A DNA stretch of 64,000 nt, taken from positions 122,576,501 through 122,640,500 of the forward strand of contig CM032233.1 in the NCBI GenBank assembly GCA_019009955.1, written 5' to 3'. A program made the translations under genes and the position numbers. The notes below the pieces were generated by a model. That model ran no database searches. It had not been told where the DNA came from and saw nothing but the letters and a program-made list of their open reading frames with translations. The stretch's first letter is position 1. The number at the start of each line of letters is the position of its first letter. This DNA comes from Riptortus pedestris (Eukaryota > Arthropoda > Insecta > Hemiptera > Alydidae). Below are positions 22,839-34,829 of the stretch, one piece after another.

Positions 22839-24295
22839 AAAAAAGCTGTCATATTGTGAAGCACTTCATTTGAAGTCTAAATACCCAAATATTGTTCTCA
22901 TTGAACTTTTACGTTTTCCGACAAATGCAAATACGGACTTCTTTTTTAATTTTCAGCCTTCAGTAAACTCCCTTGTAGTCACCACATTTGTAGTTAACAA
23001 TGAACCAAGCGTCTTTTTTAGAGCATAAATAGCAAATGCTGTTTTAACTTATCTTTGTTATGCGAGATACAGGCAATGCATTGTTTGACGAATCAATTAA
23101 TATTTTACAGTCTCAAAACTGCTTATTTCATCTATACCATACTCGATTTTTCATTTATACATTCAACACTAAAGATCATGTTAGTTAATGGCTGAAATAG
23201 AATGTTGGATACGGGGGGGGGGGGTCAAAAATTCGATATATGTCTTATTATGATTTAGATCAAAAATGTTATAGAATCTATCTTGTTAAACTATTGGCAC
23301 TCTACAATTGTTGCTTTATACATTTTCTCATAACTCGAATATTGAACGAGTTAATAATATTTTCTTGTTTTCAGCATTCAGTACACCCTTACTACTACTC
23401 ATCGGAGTTTATTTAGTAATAGAGAATTTATGGTGAGATGAGATCATCAGTTTAATATTTCCGTTATTATAAGTCGGATCGTAAAATATTATATAACCAA
23501 CCGTGTTAAGCTATTGATGTTGTACAATTGTTGTTCAATGCATTTTTCGCAACTGAAGTATTAGCGAGTTATTCGAGCTTTCTGGTTTTGAGCCATCAGT
23601 AACCCCCCCCCCGCTCATAAGTTTCTTTTTTTACATAGACATAGAGAATATGTGGTAAGAGGAGATCACAATTGTGTTATACTAGCACCTGGGAAATCTG
23701 CTTAGTTTACGCAGCCCAGATAGAGAGACATTTTAGATGATTTTTCGAAAATCACGCCATGATAGCTGATTTCCCTAAATGGATTTTAATATATGTTTTA
23801 CTGGTCGAGAGTAAAGAGATTAATATAGGGGCGATGCCAGCAAGTTACGCAAGTCTAGAGTGGGGGGGGGGGGGTTGTTGCCCTACCCGGAGCCGTTCTA
23901 GACGGAAAACAAATTTGCCTGTGGTGGATAAATCATAGTGATCCGATGGGATTCGGGGAAAAATAGAGATGGGCAAGGACGGCTGATGGCATTGGAGCTG
24001 TTGTATAAGCTGTTTATCGGGCAAAGCCATGAATGTTAAGCCCCTGCATTATTCAGCCCCCCCCCCACCCGTCACATACATTTAATGTATTAACATTCAT
24101 CCCTCTCCCATCAATACTCACCCAATATTGCCATAAAGGTTATATGCGTCAAACAGGGGCTCCCTAAACTAAAATAACAAATATATGACGCCATGTCGCT
24201 TACAATTCTCTATTTCACTTTCATAAGAACCATGTATTAAAGCTGGACACGACTTAATAGCTAAGTGGACAGAAGTCATATCTATGAGATAAAAA
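22839..24295. repeat. eroded repeat DNA with G and C runs
   Basis: Older TTAGCAG-family pieces in both orientations can be traced (TTCAGTAAACCC..., GCACCTGGGAAATCTGCTTAG at 23688, GCATTCAGTACACCC). 23820-24060 holds a 200-bp stretch without family similarity flanked by 14-G and 11-C runs, with a minus-strand frame of about 60 codons that I cannot assign. Confidence 0.45.
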
Positions 24296-25128
24296 TAAAA
24301 AGGCCGTCAAGCAGGGGCTGCGTAGAATAAGCAGATTTCCCTCGTTAAGTTCAATAATAGATAAGTCTACATACTGGTAACAAAACACCACCGTGAATAT
24401 TAAGCGAATAAATACAAATAAGAAATCTTTACCCTCCCGACGGAAAGCGCCTGAAATGTAAACAAACAGGTCTGCCAAACTCTCGCCGGAAAGAATAACG
24501 ATTACTGAAATATATCTGAAGATCAACATATTAATTTTATTGAAAACTATTTACTATATCTATTAAGGGGCTCAGGTTAGCCATGTGAGTTAAAGCGTTG
24601 ACCTTAATCTCACATGGTAAACCTAGAGTGGCGAGTTCGATTCTCGCCTGGGCAAAGGAAATTATTTAGTGACGAAATTCATTAAATATCATCTTAAGTG
24701 CCACCCTGGCTAGAAAAGGGTGATCACCTGTAGATAACCCGTCCCAATTAGCCTGAGTTGCAAAAAGTGGACGTTAATAAATAATAATATATCTATTAAT
24801 GTCATTTATAATGAATCAGAATCATTTTTATCTCAATCAATTACATTTTAGTAGTCCAAGAACTTCAGACGGAGGAGAATATTCAAGAGAATACATGTAT
24901 ATAACAATATTTATAGTGCATTTAATTTTCAATAAGATTGGTTCTATATAATTTTTCGATCCGACGTACAATAACGGAGATATTTCGAATTTTCGAAAAT
25001 CCCAATCCAAACCTCCCCCCTGCCACTTGTCCGATTTGAGCCATTAATGAACTTGATTTTTCTTTTTACATACATACATTAAATATCGAGTTTGCTAACG
25101 ATCAAACCAAAAGTGCGACCACTAGAGC

Positions 25129-25195
<67 letters not shown>
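24296..25195 (-). mobile_element. TTAGCAG-family copy split by a SINE
   Basis: 3' end AAGGCCGTCAAGCAGGGGC at 24300. The body is interrupted at 24567-24788 by a SINE with perfect 11-bp target duplications, then resumes (ATTTATAATGAATCAGAATC) to a (CA)n-(TA)n tract at 25125-25195. The 5' third is replaced by an inverted pair of 5' ends (25197-25455). Confidence 0.7.
24567..24788 (+). mobile_element. tRNA-derived SINE (SINE-1), intact with target duplication
   Basis: The head has a pol III B box (GAGTTCGATTCTCGCC) and an A-box-like TAGCCATGTGAGTTAAAGCG, about 40 bp apart, as in a tRNA. The body continues CACCCTGGCTAGAAAAGGG and GATAACCCGTCCCAATTAGC, ending in a (TAA)n tail. The 11-bp sequence ATATCTATTAA flanks it on both sides (24556-24566 and 24789-24799), which shows target-primed retrotransposition. 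It is the best of four copies in the window. Confidence 0.9.
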
Positions 25196-25196
<1 letters not shown>

Positions 25197-25200
<4 letters not shown>

Positions 25201-25455
25201 AAGGGAAATCAGCTATTGAGGCCGTATTCATGACGCGATTTTCAAAACATTTCTTCAAATATCCATCGATCCTACCCAGAAGATGACAAAAATGAGGTCC
25301 GATCAAAATTATAGTCCGTACATATTTATAATTTTGAACGGGCCTCATTTTCACCATCTCCTGGGTAGGATCGATGGACATTGGAGGAAATGTTTCGAAA
25401 ACCGCGTCATGAGTACGACCTCAATAGCTGATTTCCTTTAAGGGAAAACTGCTAA
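25197..25455. repeat. head-to-head inverted pair of TTAGCAG-family 5' ends
   Basis: Right-facing arm 25197-25315 (CTTAAGGGAAATCAGCTATT ... GAGGTCCGATCAAAATTATA) and left-facing arm 25330-25455 (ATAATTTTGAACGGGCCTCA ... TTTCCTTTAAGGGAAAACTG) are inverted copies of one block with a spacer of about 15 bp; an RNA through it would fold into a hairpin with arms of about 115 bp. Confidence 0.75.
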
Positions 25456-26845
25456 TAGGAGGTAGGGACCTGCATAACTAAGCACATTTCCTCCTAATCA
25501 TATAAATGCTGATGTATAGGAATATTTCAGGATGATAGGCCATAAACTAGGACAACAGGGAAGAAACATCGGGCAGTTCCAATTTGACCTCAAAGGACAA
25601 GATTGCTTCCGGGCTCAATAGCGTCATAAACCTCTGATCGAATCTCCAAACTATTACTCCTACCGTTAAATACCCAGCTGGGACTAATGAAACAGTGCAT
25701 CAAGGCATTAGCCACAGAAGGGTCTTGCTTCCTTCAAGCCGGGATGGATCACAAAATCTTAAGCTAATGGAAGGTTTGAAATTTGAAGGAACTAAAACTG
25801 AGAAAGAGGTATGGGTAAGTCTCAAAAGGGTAGTCGACAGATTTCAGATAAACAAGAAAGGCTCTCAGTTAGTGTAGGACCTTTTCAAAAATGTCCAAAC
25901 TGCGGGACGTAATATGAGGGAAAAGGCAGAGTCGATTCAGTGATATGTGAAGTATTTTGCTGATAGGTGGAATTGTTGGCGAGGACGGAGGAGAGAGGAA
26001 CGAACATGGAGATAAGAGAAGATGGATCAAAGATAGAAACCCACCTCGTATACAACACAACATCTCAGGCCTCCTACAATTTGAAAAGATACTCTAACCA
26101 ACAAATAAGTGGGAGCAACTTCAGAAAAAGACCTTTCGAGAATAGAACATAATTTCAATGATATCATTGGAACTTGATATTTTTGTTATCTCAGTGTATA
26201 TCCATATTATAATTCTATGCACATTTCTTACAGTTCTAGAATAATTAGGAAGCTTGGTTATAAAAACAGCCCATCTTGGTGTTAAACCACGGTAATACAG
26301 CTCATTTCGTGTGTTGAACTCATGCCAATATTAGTGGAAAAACTGTACGCGTTGGGAAAAAACCGGTTAGGAATTTCAAATTCAGCATAAAAATGACTAA
26401 TGATTAAGGGTGGGTGGGCATAATGAAAAAAGCAATCTTGAAGACTACTACAAATAACTGGCCACTCTCCAAAAAGGTCATTTTAATGGATTATAAATAA
26501 ACTAAAATAAGAATAAGATATAGATATTTTTAGGGGTTCGAGGGCCTACTCCACCCACAAATATTAGCGGCAAAATAACTACACTTGTCAGCTCGTTTCA
26601 ACCCAACACTATCTCATATCCCACATTCAAATCCCACTTTATAGTATTAATAGTATACTGGCCCTTAACCCGAAGAAATTTTGGTTTGGTAGCTTTTTTA
26701 ACGTATAAACATAAAATTAAATATCACGTGCACTATTGGTCGAAATCAAACCAAGTCGAATGAAGGTATAAACAAAGAGATAAGATCTGATCGTAAGGAC
26801 ACAAAATGAAACTCTAATATTTACAAACACACACACATGTATATA
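25456..26845. other. mostly unclassified DNA, no gene supported
   Basis: About 1.4 kb with short open frames (e.g. + strand 25695-25877) that have protein-like composition but no motif I recognise. A (AC)n run is at 26826-26836. It could hold old retroelement coding sequence. Confidence 0.3.
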
Positions 26846-27279
26846 CAGTGCCAGGTCAGCAGGTCGGCAAATGCCGAGGTCCCACGCTCTAGGGGGGCCC
26901 ACGAGCCTCAAAGGAAAAAAAGAAAAAACTAAATTTTAAAAGGAATTAATTTTTTTAATACCCCAAATAATATTTATTTACATTTGTAAATACACAGCTG
27001 ACACATATTTCTATTTGCAAATGTTAGGCTTCTATTTTGCACTTCATGCTAATCATAAAGGTTTTTTTTTTCAAAATTTGTAATGTATTGTAAGGAACTA
27101 ATGTCCTGGATTATTATTAGAGGTAAATCTAGATTTACTAATTTTTGTAATGGCCTACAATCCTACAATAAATGTTTGTATGAATTATTATATAAGAGTA
27201 TTACCTCAGAGTCATCAGATACTTATTTTATTAATTTAAATTAAAAATTTTCTTATTAAAGACATGCTATCAAGAGTAT

Positions 27280-27330
<51 letters not shown>

Positions 27331-27440
27331 ACTAAATAAAAAAATTGTTTGTATTATATTTGGTGTCAAACATTCAGCTGGGGGGGGGGGGGGCCCGGCT
27401 GATTTTATCGAGGGCCCACAGAGCTGCCAGTCCGGCACTG
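26846..27440. mobile_element. hAT-like non-autonomous element
   Basis: The termini are CAGTGCCAGG at 26846 and the complement of CAGTGCCGGACTGGCAG at 27440; CAGTG starts are typical of hAT elements. Flanking octamers TGTATATA and TATATATA match 7 of 8, consistent with an 8-bp duplication in a TA tract. Subterminal sequence is strikingly GC-rich (GGGGGGCCCACGAGCC; a 14-G run then GCCCGGC) while the 450-bp interior is AT-rich and non-coding with its own (TA)n at 27285-27325. Confidence 0.65.
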
Positions 27441-28740
27441 TATATATATTTGTCTGTTAACGCATTAGTGACCATATTTTCCAAAAGGTCCAGCATCAAA
27501 TTTAAGTCCGATACACATAGATTTCTTATTACGGGAGAAATAAAGAATAGAATATGAGTTTACGTTATCAGCTTGCCACTCCAGCCAGTAAGAAATCGAC
27601 TTTGCTCAAGCAAGAACAGAGTAAAGTTATTTTTAGCAGATTTCTCTTATAGGAAATCAGATATTGAGGCGAGTTACGAAATATGATTCTTCGAGTGTGC
27701 CCATGGCCTAGAGAGACATCCTTTCTCTAGACTGAACTCGTCTATACTAATAAAAACTCCGTTACGCAGGGGTGCTTAAACTTAGCAGATTTTCCATCCG
27801 TTAGTATGGCACGCTATTGAACTCTTCTCACCATATTATTTTTATTTCTATGTAAACATCCGATGTGTAGAATTGGGGGGTAAGTCTAAAAACAAGAAAG
27901 TATAAATAACTGGCTTAATATTTGTGTTACGAAAGAATGTATAGAACAAATACATGTAGTGCATTAATAGTTCAAGGAAATGTTCCTATAAAAGTTGTCG
28001 ACCCCACTCATAACTCAGGGAAATCTGCTAAAAGGTTGAGACTGAGAAATATCTCAGTTATAAGTCCCTCAAAAAATTGTATAGAATCTCTCTTATAGCT
28101 CATTGCATTTACTGTAACTATTGATATGTACATTTATTCACTATCTCCAATATTAACCGAGATATTTGCACTTGTTTTTTGTTTTTTTGTGGGGTGTCAA
28201 CCCATTTGCATTTGTTTGTATTCACCCTTTAGTAAACCCCCAATCCTACTCATGTCACATAAACAATACTCTGTTACATAATGAACCACTTTATTAGAAG
28301 CTTAAATACTAGATTGTCTAAGAATGCACGTGTTCTGCTTATGGACGAATCACCCTAACTATCGCACTCGCTGACGTAAAGGCATTTAACTTTCCCATTT
28401 GAATAATTTTGTTCAGTCAGTGATACATAGGTGTTATAAATGTAAAAACTGTTCAAAGAATTAGCAGTGACGATAATACTAATTGACCTGGGATATCACT
28501 GATTGGTGATGTATGAACTAGTCTTCCTTTTAGTGGATTTCGTTTAAGAAAAAAGCACTATTGTTTTATTTCAAACATCTGGACAGAAACGAATGTTTAA
28601 CAAACACAATGGACGTTGTCCAAAGATTATGTGCCACATCCGAAATACCGTTCGAAACATAACGATGGACAGCCGGTTTTCAGACATTTCTGCCAGGTTT
28701 TAAGGCGTCACCATTTTGACAGATTTTTATGGTAAACTCG
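27441..28740. repeat. eroded TTAGCAG-family pieces and unclassified DNA
   Basis: Family pieces at 27441-27480 (the other side of the hAT insertion), 27633-27670, 27765-27830 (TCCGTTACGCAGGGG end) and 27990-28300. 28320-28730 has no recognisable feature. Confidence 0.4.
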
Positions 28741-29647
28741 AATATATAAGAGTTTTTGTTGAAAGAAAGATCTAGTTCGTTAACGGCTAAAATTCGTCCA
28801 ATGGGGGGGGGGGTTAGAGGCGGGTCACAATTTTTGTTTAACTGTTACCAAACTCGACATTAATTCGTTTTATGTAAAAATTAAGATCAAGTTTGTTAAT
28901 GGATGAAATCGGACAAATAGGAGGGGGGGGGTTAGTTAGGTATTTTTCGAAAATTCGTAATATTGCCGTTACTATACGTCGGATCGAAATATTGTATAGA
29001 ACCAATCATATTGCAAATTAAATTTACTATAAATATTGTCATATACATTTATTCTAAATCTTGAATATTAACTGTGATATTTGCATTTTTCAGCCCTCAG
29101 CAAACCCCCAATCCTACCCATGTCATATTATTAATAAGTTCTTATATCATGTATCACTGCATTCCAAGGTTAAATACCAAATATTGTTTTCATTGAACTG
29201 CTACTTTGTGAAATATATGGAGATACATTCTTATGACCCCCCCCCCTTCTAAAAAGTACTTGGACTACCAAAATTTGAGTGATTGAGACAAAAATAATTG
29301 TGAATCATTATAAATTATAGTAATAGATATAGTAAATAGTTTTCAATAAAATTAGTATGTTATATTCAGATATATTTCAGTATTTGCTTTTTTTTTTCAG
29401 GTAAAGAATATTTCTATCTGTCTTTTCAGTACTGAGCTGTTGGCAAACTTGTTTTTTCACAATTCAGACGCTTTCCGTTGGGAGGTTATTGAAATTGACT
29501 TAAATATTTCCCATTACCGTATGTATTTACTCACTTAATATTCTCGATTGTGTTAAGTGTTAGCAGTATGTAGTTTTATCTATTGTAAAACATCACGTGG
29601 GAAATCTGCTTAGTTTACGCAGCCCTGCGTGGCGGACTTTTTTTTAG
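28741..29647 (+). mobile_element. TTAGCAG-family copy lacking its 5' end
   Basis: Contains two G-run blocks (28804-28812 and 28922-28930, suggesting two copies joined), the C-run and CAATTCAGACGCTTTCCGTT blocks of the long subfamily, and the 3' end GCAGCCCTGCGTGGCGGAC then T8. Confidence 0.65.
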
Positions 29648-30015
29648 TAGTAAGAATGTTGTACTCTTGATGAGAAATGGAAAGACCATTTGCCTACAAG
29701 TGATATCAGATAGGTGATACCGCACACGCATACACAGAAAATACAATGTATGTATATATAATGTAGATAGATATATATATGGTGGGTGGACGGGAGAAGG
29801 TATGAGGGCATAGACATTTGCGGGGGTTCAAGGGCATAGATGGTTGTATAGCTGGAGCAGGGAATGGCGAATAGGGAGGCTGTTTGCTGGAGTCCCTCAC
29901 GCAGGCCCACTCCACACCTAGCACATTTCGCCATCTCATCTCGTCATCTAGTCTCTATTTGTCCTACAGTGAGAGCCCTATTCAAACAGGAATTGAAATG
30001 TAAACTGGGCATGAA
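29648..30015. other. unclassified DNA
   Basis: Short insert between family copies with a minus-strand frame of about 96 codons (29934-29644). Its first half has two Cys-x-x-Cys-like residues but no recognisable domain. Likely fortuitous. Confidence 0.25.
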
Positions 30016-30145
30016 ATTTTAGCAGATTTCCCTTAAGGGAAATCAGCTATTGAGGTCGTACTCATGACGCTATTTTCGAAATTTGTCTTCAAATGACCAT
30101 CGATCCTACCTAGGAGATTATGAAAATGAGGTCCGTTCTCATATA
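30016..30145 (+). mobile_element. 5' end of a TTAGCAG-family copy
   Basis: TTTTAGCAGATTTCCCTTAA through GAGGTCCGTTCTCATATATA. Confidence 0.6.
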
Positions 30146-30180
30146 TATATTTCTCTTATAATATATTTGATATTATATGA

Positions 30181-30379
30181 GTAGCTTGCCTGTGAACGGG
30201 CGCTAAGAGAGTCATAATCGATAGTCATCCGAAAGGGCTCCCAGACGCAAATAATCATTAGGTTCCCGATAATCCATAAGCACGGTGACACTAGCGCGCT
30301 CTGGTAGCGAATTCGTGAACTAATATTGATTCATTCTCCCTTGGCGGGATCGAACCTGCACCTAATTTTACCTTCAGCT
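30181..30379 (-). mobile_element. second tRNA-derived SINE (SINE-2), head cut by a GA tract
   Basis: On the minus strand the B box reads GGTGCAGGTTCGATCCCGCC (about 30340-30362); the body carries GCTACCAGAGCGCGCTAGTG and TCGATTATGACTCTCTTAGC, ending ACAGGCAAGCT. Related copies are at 47659-48807 and 50371-50562. The A-box side is missing; it ends at the (GA)n array starting at 30381. Confidence 0.7.
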
Positions 30380-31152
<773 letters not shown>

Positions 31153-31179
31153 TTAATCGATGGAACTATTTCACTGGGA

Positions 31180-31432
31180 TCAAAACTTTATTAATTGATG
31201 CGGAGGCAGTCGCTGTCTATTTATTCATAGAAGAATGAAAAAATGCTCAAATTCACAATAAACCATTTATTTTTGAAAATCGACTTCTCAAATAAATGTT
31301 TTATTGTGGAATTTTGCGATTTGTTTAAAACTTTATTCAATCGTTTTGACAGGTATTGGAGAAAATTCATATTATTCCACTTAGGAAAGAAGATAAATTT
31401 GTCAAGCCACTTAAAAAGTTTGATTGTCTGCT
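31180..31432. repeat. unclassified module, duplicated at 33700-33957
   Basis: Sequence from TTTATTAATTGATGCGGAGG to TTGATTGTCTGCTGG. Positions 31261-31420 and 33781-33940 are identical base for base. Nothing in it is recognisable as a gene. Confidence 0.7.
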
Positions 31433-31557
31433 GGAGAGAGAAGAGAGATGAGAGAGGGAGAGCCCAGGAGAGAGAGAGAGAGAGAGGAAGAGGAGAGAGA
31501 GAGAGAAGAGAGAGGAGAGAGAGACGAGAGAGAGAGGACGAAAGAGAGAGAGAGAGG
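31433..31557 (+). repeat. (GA)n polypurine tract
   Basis: Interrupted GA repeats leading straight into the C15A array. Confidence 0.9.
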
Positions 31558-31978
31558 CCCCCCCCCCCACCCCCCCCCCCCCCCACCCCCCCCCCCCCCC
31601 ACCCCCCCCCCCCCCCACCCCCCCCCCCCCCCACCCCCCCCCCCCCCCACCCCCCCCCCCCCCCACCCCCCCCCCCCCCCACCCCCCCCCCCCCCCACCC
31701 CCCCCCCCCCCCACCCCCCCCCCCCCCCACCCCCCCCCCCCCCCACCCCCCCCCCCCCCCACCCCCCCCCCCCCCCACCCCCCCCCCCCCCCACCCCCCC
31801 CCCCCCCCACCCCCCCCCCCCCCCACCCCCCCCCCCCCCCACCCCCCCCCCCCCCCACCCCCCCCCCCCCCCACCCCCCCCCCCCCCCACCCCCCCCCCC
31901 CCCCACCCCCCCCCCCCCCCACCCCCCCCCCCCCCCACCCCCCCCCCCCCCCACCCCCCCCCCCCCCCACCCCCCCCC
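31558..31978 (+). repeat. perfect 16-bp tandem array (C15A), about 26 units
   Basis: An A occurs every 16 bases from 31569 to 31969 (26 A residues) with only C between them, and no length variation in the C15 runs. The other strand is (G15T)n. Strong i-motif/G-quadruplex potential. Proline/glycine frames here are artefacts. Either very recent amplification or an assembly artefact. Confidence 0.95.
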
Positions 31979-32280
31979 AAATCGAATCTCATTTACGTTT
32001 GTTCTTCAAAACAATAATGCATCAAGACTGCCCATTTTCCAAAGAGCTATAAAGTGAGAAATCTCTGTAAATACGGAGGCCTTCTTTATTCAGTTTATAT
32101 ATCCCATATGAAAATAGTTTTATTTCATCCCGCATATGATGGGCATCATTAAGCTAATTACTTCCGAACTCATCTCATATTGGATAATCCCTGAACAGAA
32201 AAGTATCAAATTATCTCTTTGAATGATAGCATGATGTAATCGTTTTTTTTTTTTGATGGTAAACTAGATACATTTAACCC
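31979..32280. repeat. module Y, second version at 44789-45095
   Basis: Starts AATCGAATCTCATTTACG. The first 85 bp match 44790-44875 nearly exactly; the rest matches with frequent one-base indels. In both places it is followed by a C run and a GA tract. Not coding as far as I can see. Confidence 0.7.
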
Positions 32281-33219
32281 CCCCCCCATAGAGAGAGAGA
32301 TGAGAAGAGGAGAGAGATTGACGAGTAGAGTGAGAGTGAGAGAGAGAGGAGAGGAGAGGATGAGAAGAGAGAGAGTGAGAGAGGAGAGAGAGAGAGAGAT
32401 TGGAGAGTGAGGCTCGTATGAGGCAGCCTTAAGAGAGAGAGTGAGGAGAGATGGAGTGAGAGGAGAGAGAGAGAGAGGAGAGAGGAGAGAGAGAGAGAGT
32501 GGAGAGAGAGTGAGAGAGAGAGAGAGAGAGAGGGAGACGAGAGAGAGGGGAGTAAGAGAGGGAGAGGAGAGTGAGAGTGAGGAGGAGAGAGAGTGCAGAG
32601 AGAGGAGAGAGAGAGAGAGTGGAGAGAGATGAGAGAGGGAGGGTGAGCAGAGAGAGAGGACGAGGAGAGAGAGTGAGATGATGAGAGAGAGAAGAGAGGA
32701 GAGAGAGAGAGAGGAGAGAGAGAGAGGAAGAGAGAGAGATGAGATGAGAGAGAGAGTGAGGAGAGAGTGGAGAGAGAAGAGAGACTGCAGATGAGAGAGA
32801 GAGAGAGAGAGAGGAGAGATGGGAGAGAGAGATGGAAGAGAGAGAGAGGTGAGACGAGGGAGAGAGAGAGAGACAGAAAGTTGAGTGAGATGGGGAGAGA
32901 AAGATGAGGAGAGGAGAGAGGGAGTGACGACGGAGAGAGAGGAGAGAGAAGGAAGAGAGAGGGAGAGAGAGATGGAGAGAGTGAGGAAGAGACAGACGAG
33001 TGATGAGAGAGAGAGAGAGAGGAGGGAGAGAGAGCAGGAGAGAGAGAGAGAGAGAGAGACAGAAGAAGAGAAGAGAGAGGAGAGATGAGAGAGAGGCAAA
33101 GAGAGGAGAGGGAGAGAGAGAGAGGAGAGAGAGAGGAGATGAGTAGAGGAGATGAGAGAGAGAGAGAGAGAGATTGAGAGGAGAGAGAGAGAGAAGAGGA
33201 GAGAGAGAGAGAGAGAAAG
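32281..33219 (+). repeat. long interrupted (GA)n tract
   Basis: About 940 bp of GA repeats broken by T and C every 5-15 bases, with a short non-repeat spacer (GGCTCGTATGAGGCAGCC) at 32411-32428. Continuous Ser/Leu and Glu/Arg frames are by-products. Confidence 0.95.
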
Positions 33220-33225
33220 AAACAT

Positions 33226-33668
33226 TTTTCCGAATGTTATAGAACCAACCTTTGTTAGCGTCTTTATCATTTTTTATTTGATCTATACTAAAACTCGCAT
33301 ATTTTAACCGTTTATTTCATTTCAATCACTGAAGGCCACATTCGACCTTAATGCATATATCCATTCTCAACGATTAACATTATTTCCGAATGTTACTAGA
33401 ACCACACAAAATCTAGCTTAAATTATTTGATGTCGTCTCAAAATTGTAGTCGCCATACATTTCTTTGTTGAATCAAATACTTCGTACTTAATTCTCTTTC
33501 CAATGCCTTCACGTTAAGGCCTCCATTTACTACTCATTTTTACTAAGAAATAATAAAAGAGAACTATATGGAGAGATGAGATGAGCACAGAGTGTCAATC
33601 ATACCTGCCAAAGTGAGAAATCTGCTTAGTTTACGCAAACCCTATGCGTGACGGACCCTTTTTTTTTT
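33226..33668 (+). repeat. module W, noisy second version
   Basis: Same sequence as 30789-31152 but about 80 bases longer because of many one- to three-base insertions, e.g. ACTAAAACTCGCATATTTTAACC against ACTAAACTCGATATTTAACC. The error style resembles unpolished long-read consensus. Confidence 0.75.
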
Positions 33669-33699
33669 AATCGATGGAACTATTTCACTGGGATCAAAA

Positions 33700-33957
33700 A
33701 CCTTTATTAATTGATGCGGGAGGCAGTCGCTGTCCATTTATTCATAGAAAGAATGAAAACAATGCTCAAATTCCTCAATAAACCATTTATTTTTGAAAAT
33801 CGACTTCTCAAATAAATGTTTTATTGTGGAATTTTGCGATTTGTTTAAAACTTTATTCAATCGTTTTGACAGGTATTGGAGAAAATTCATATTATTCCAC
33901 TTAGGAAAGAAGATAAATTTGTCAAGCCACTTAAAAAGTTTTATTGTCTGCTGGAAG
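33700..33957. repeat. duplicate of 31180-31432
   Basis: Noisy up to about 33775, then identical to the first copy until about 33940. Confidence 0.75.
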
Positions 33958-34201
33958 AGAAGAGGGCTGAGAAGAAAGAGCCCAGCAAATAGTGAGTAAT
34001 GGCACCAATGTTCTCATTTATAAGTTGTGCCCTCAACTGAAAGAATTAAGTTGACAGTTCAACTTTCAAATTAATAGCCACTCAGATCTTCAGAGGTCTC
34101 CCACGCTGCATTTTTTTTTATTAGAAAAACAAAATACTAAATATGAATTTGAACTGCTCAGCTTAAAAAAATACAAAATCGAATAATGCTCGTTTTTGTT
34201 T

Positions 34202-34800
34202 TTTCCTTAAGGGAAACCAGCTATCAGGTGTACACACGACGGGATTTTCGATAAATGTCTTCAAATGTCCATCGATCCTACCCAGGATCCCCCCAGGAGA
34301 TGACGAAAATGAGGTCCGTTCAAAATTATAGTCCATCTATATATATATATATACGATCGTTATCAATCTCGATATTTAATCGATTTATGTAAAAAGAAGA
34401 TTATGTTCGTTAATGGTTGAAATCGGACCAGTGAGAGGGAGGTTTTGAGGGGGGAAATTCGAATTACGTTACTATACGTCGGATCGAATACTTGTATAGA
34501 GCAAATCTTATTGCAAATTAAATTTAATATATATATATACAATTATTCTCTATCTTGAATATTCACCGAGATATTTGCATATTTATTAAGTGTGCGGACG
34601 AGATGAGATCGGCCATAGTCGTTATTGTTCCACGGAAACAGCCGAAAGCTAGTTCGGCTGTTTACGTAACTGTTTGGCTCACATGAAATTGGTTCAGTCT
34701 CGTTTAAGCTTTTACTTTGTGAGATATATGCAAATAAGTTCTGTTGATACCCCCCCCCCTTTAACCCTTCAGCAAACCCCATCTTCTACACTTGTAACAT
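34202..34800 (+). mobile_element. TTAGCAG-family copy, degraded
   Basis: CCTTAAGGGAAACCAGCTATC start, a duplicated CCCAGGATCCCCCCAGG inside the conserved block, short TA tract at 34338-34352, and C-run block at 34750-34759. The 3' hairpin end is missing; a Helitron-like fragment follows. Confidence 0.6.
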
Positions 34801-34829
34801 TGAGGTACATTATACAAATTAAATAATGG

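Noticed and set aside
24600..24660. Possible functional tRNA gene
   Set aside because: The A/B boxes belong to a SINE head: no complete cloverleaf, and the same sequence recurs at 39.7, 49.0 and 59.8 kb with an identical non-tRNA body and tail.
31221..32052. Long proline-rich and glycine-rich reading frames (up to 269 codons) on both strands
   Set aside because: They are translations of the C15A array and its GA flanks; all six frames are open because the repeat lacks stop codons.
32206..33270. 354-codon Ser/Leu-rich frame
   Set aside because: Translation of an interrupted GA tract; no unique sequence, signal peptide with start context, or conserved domain.
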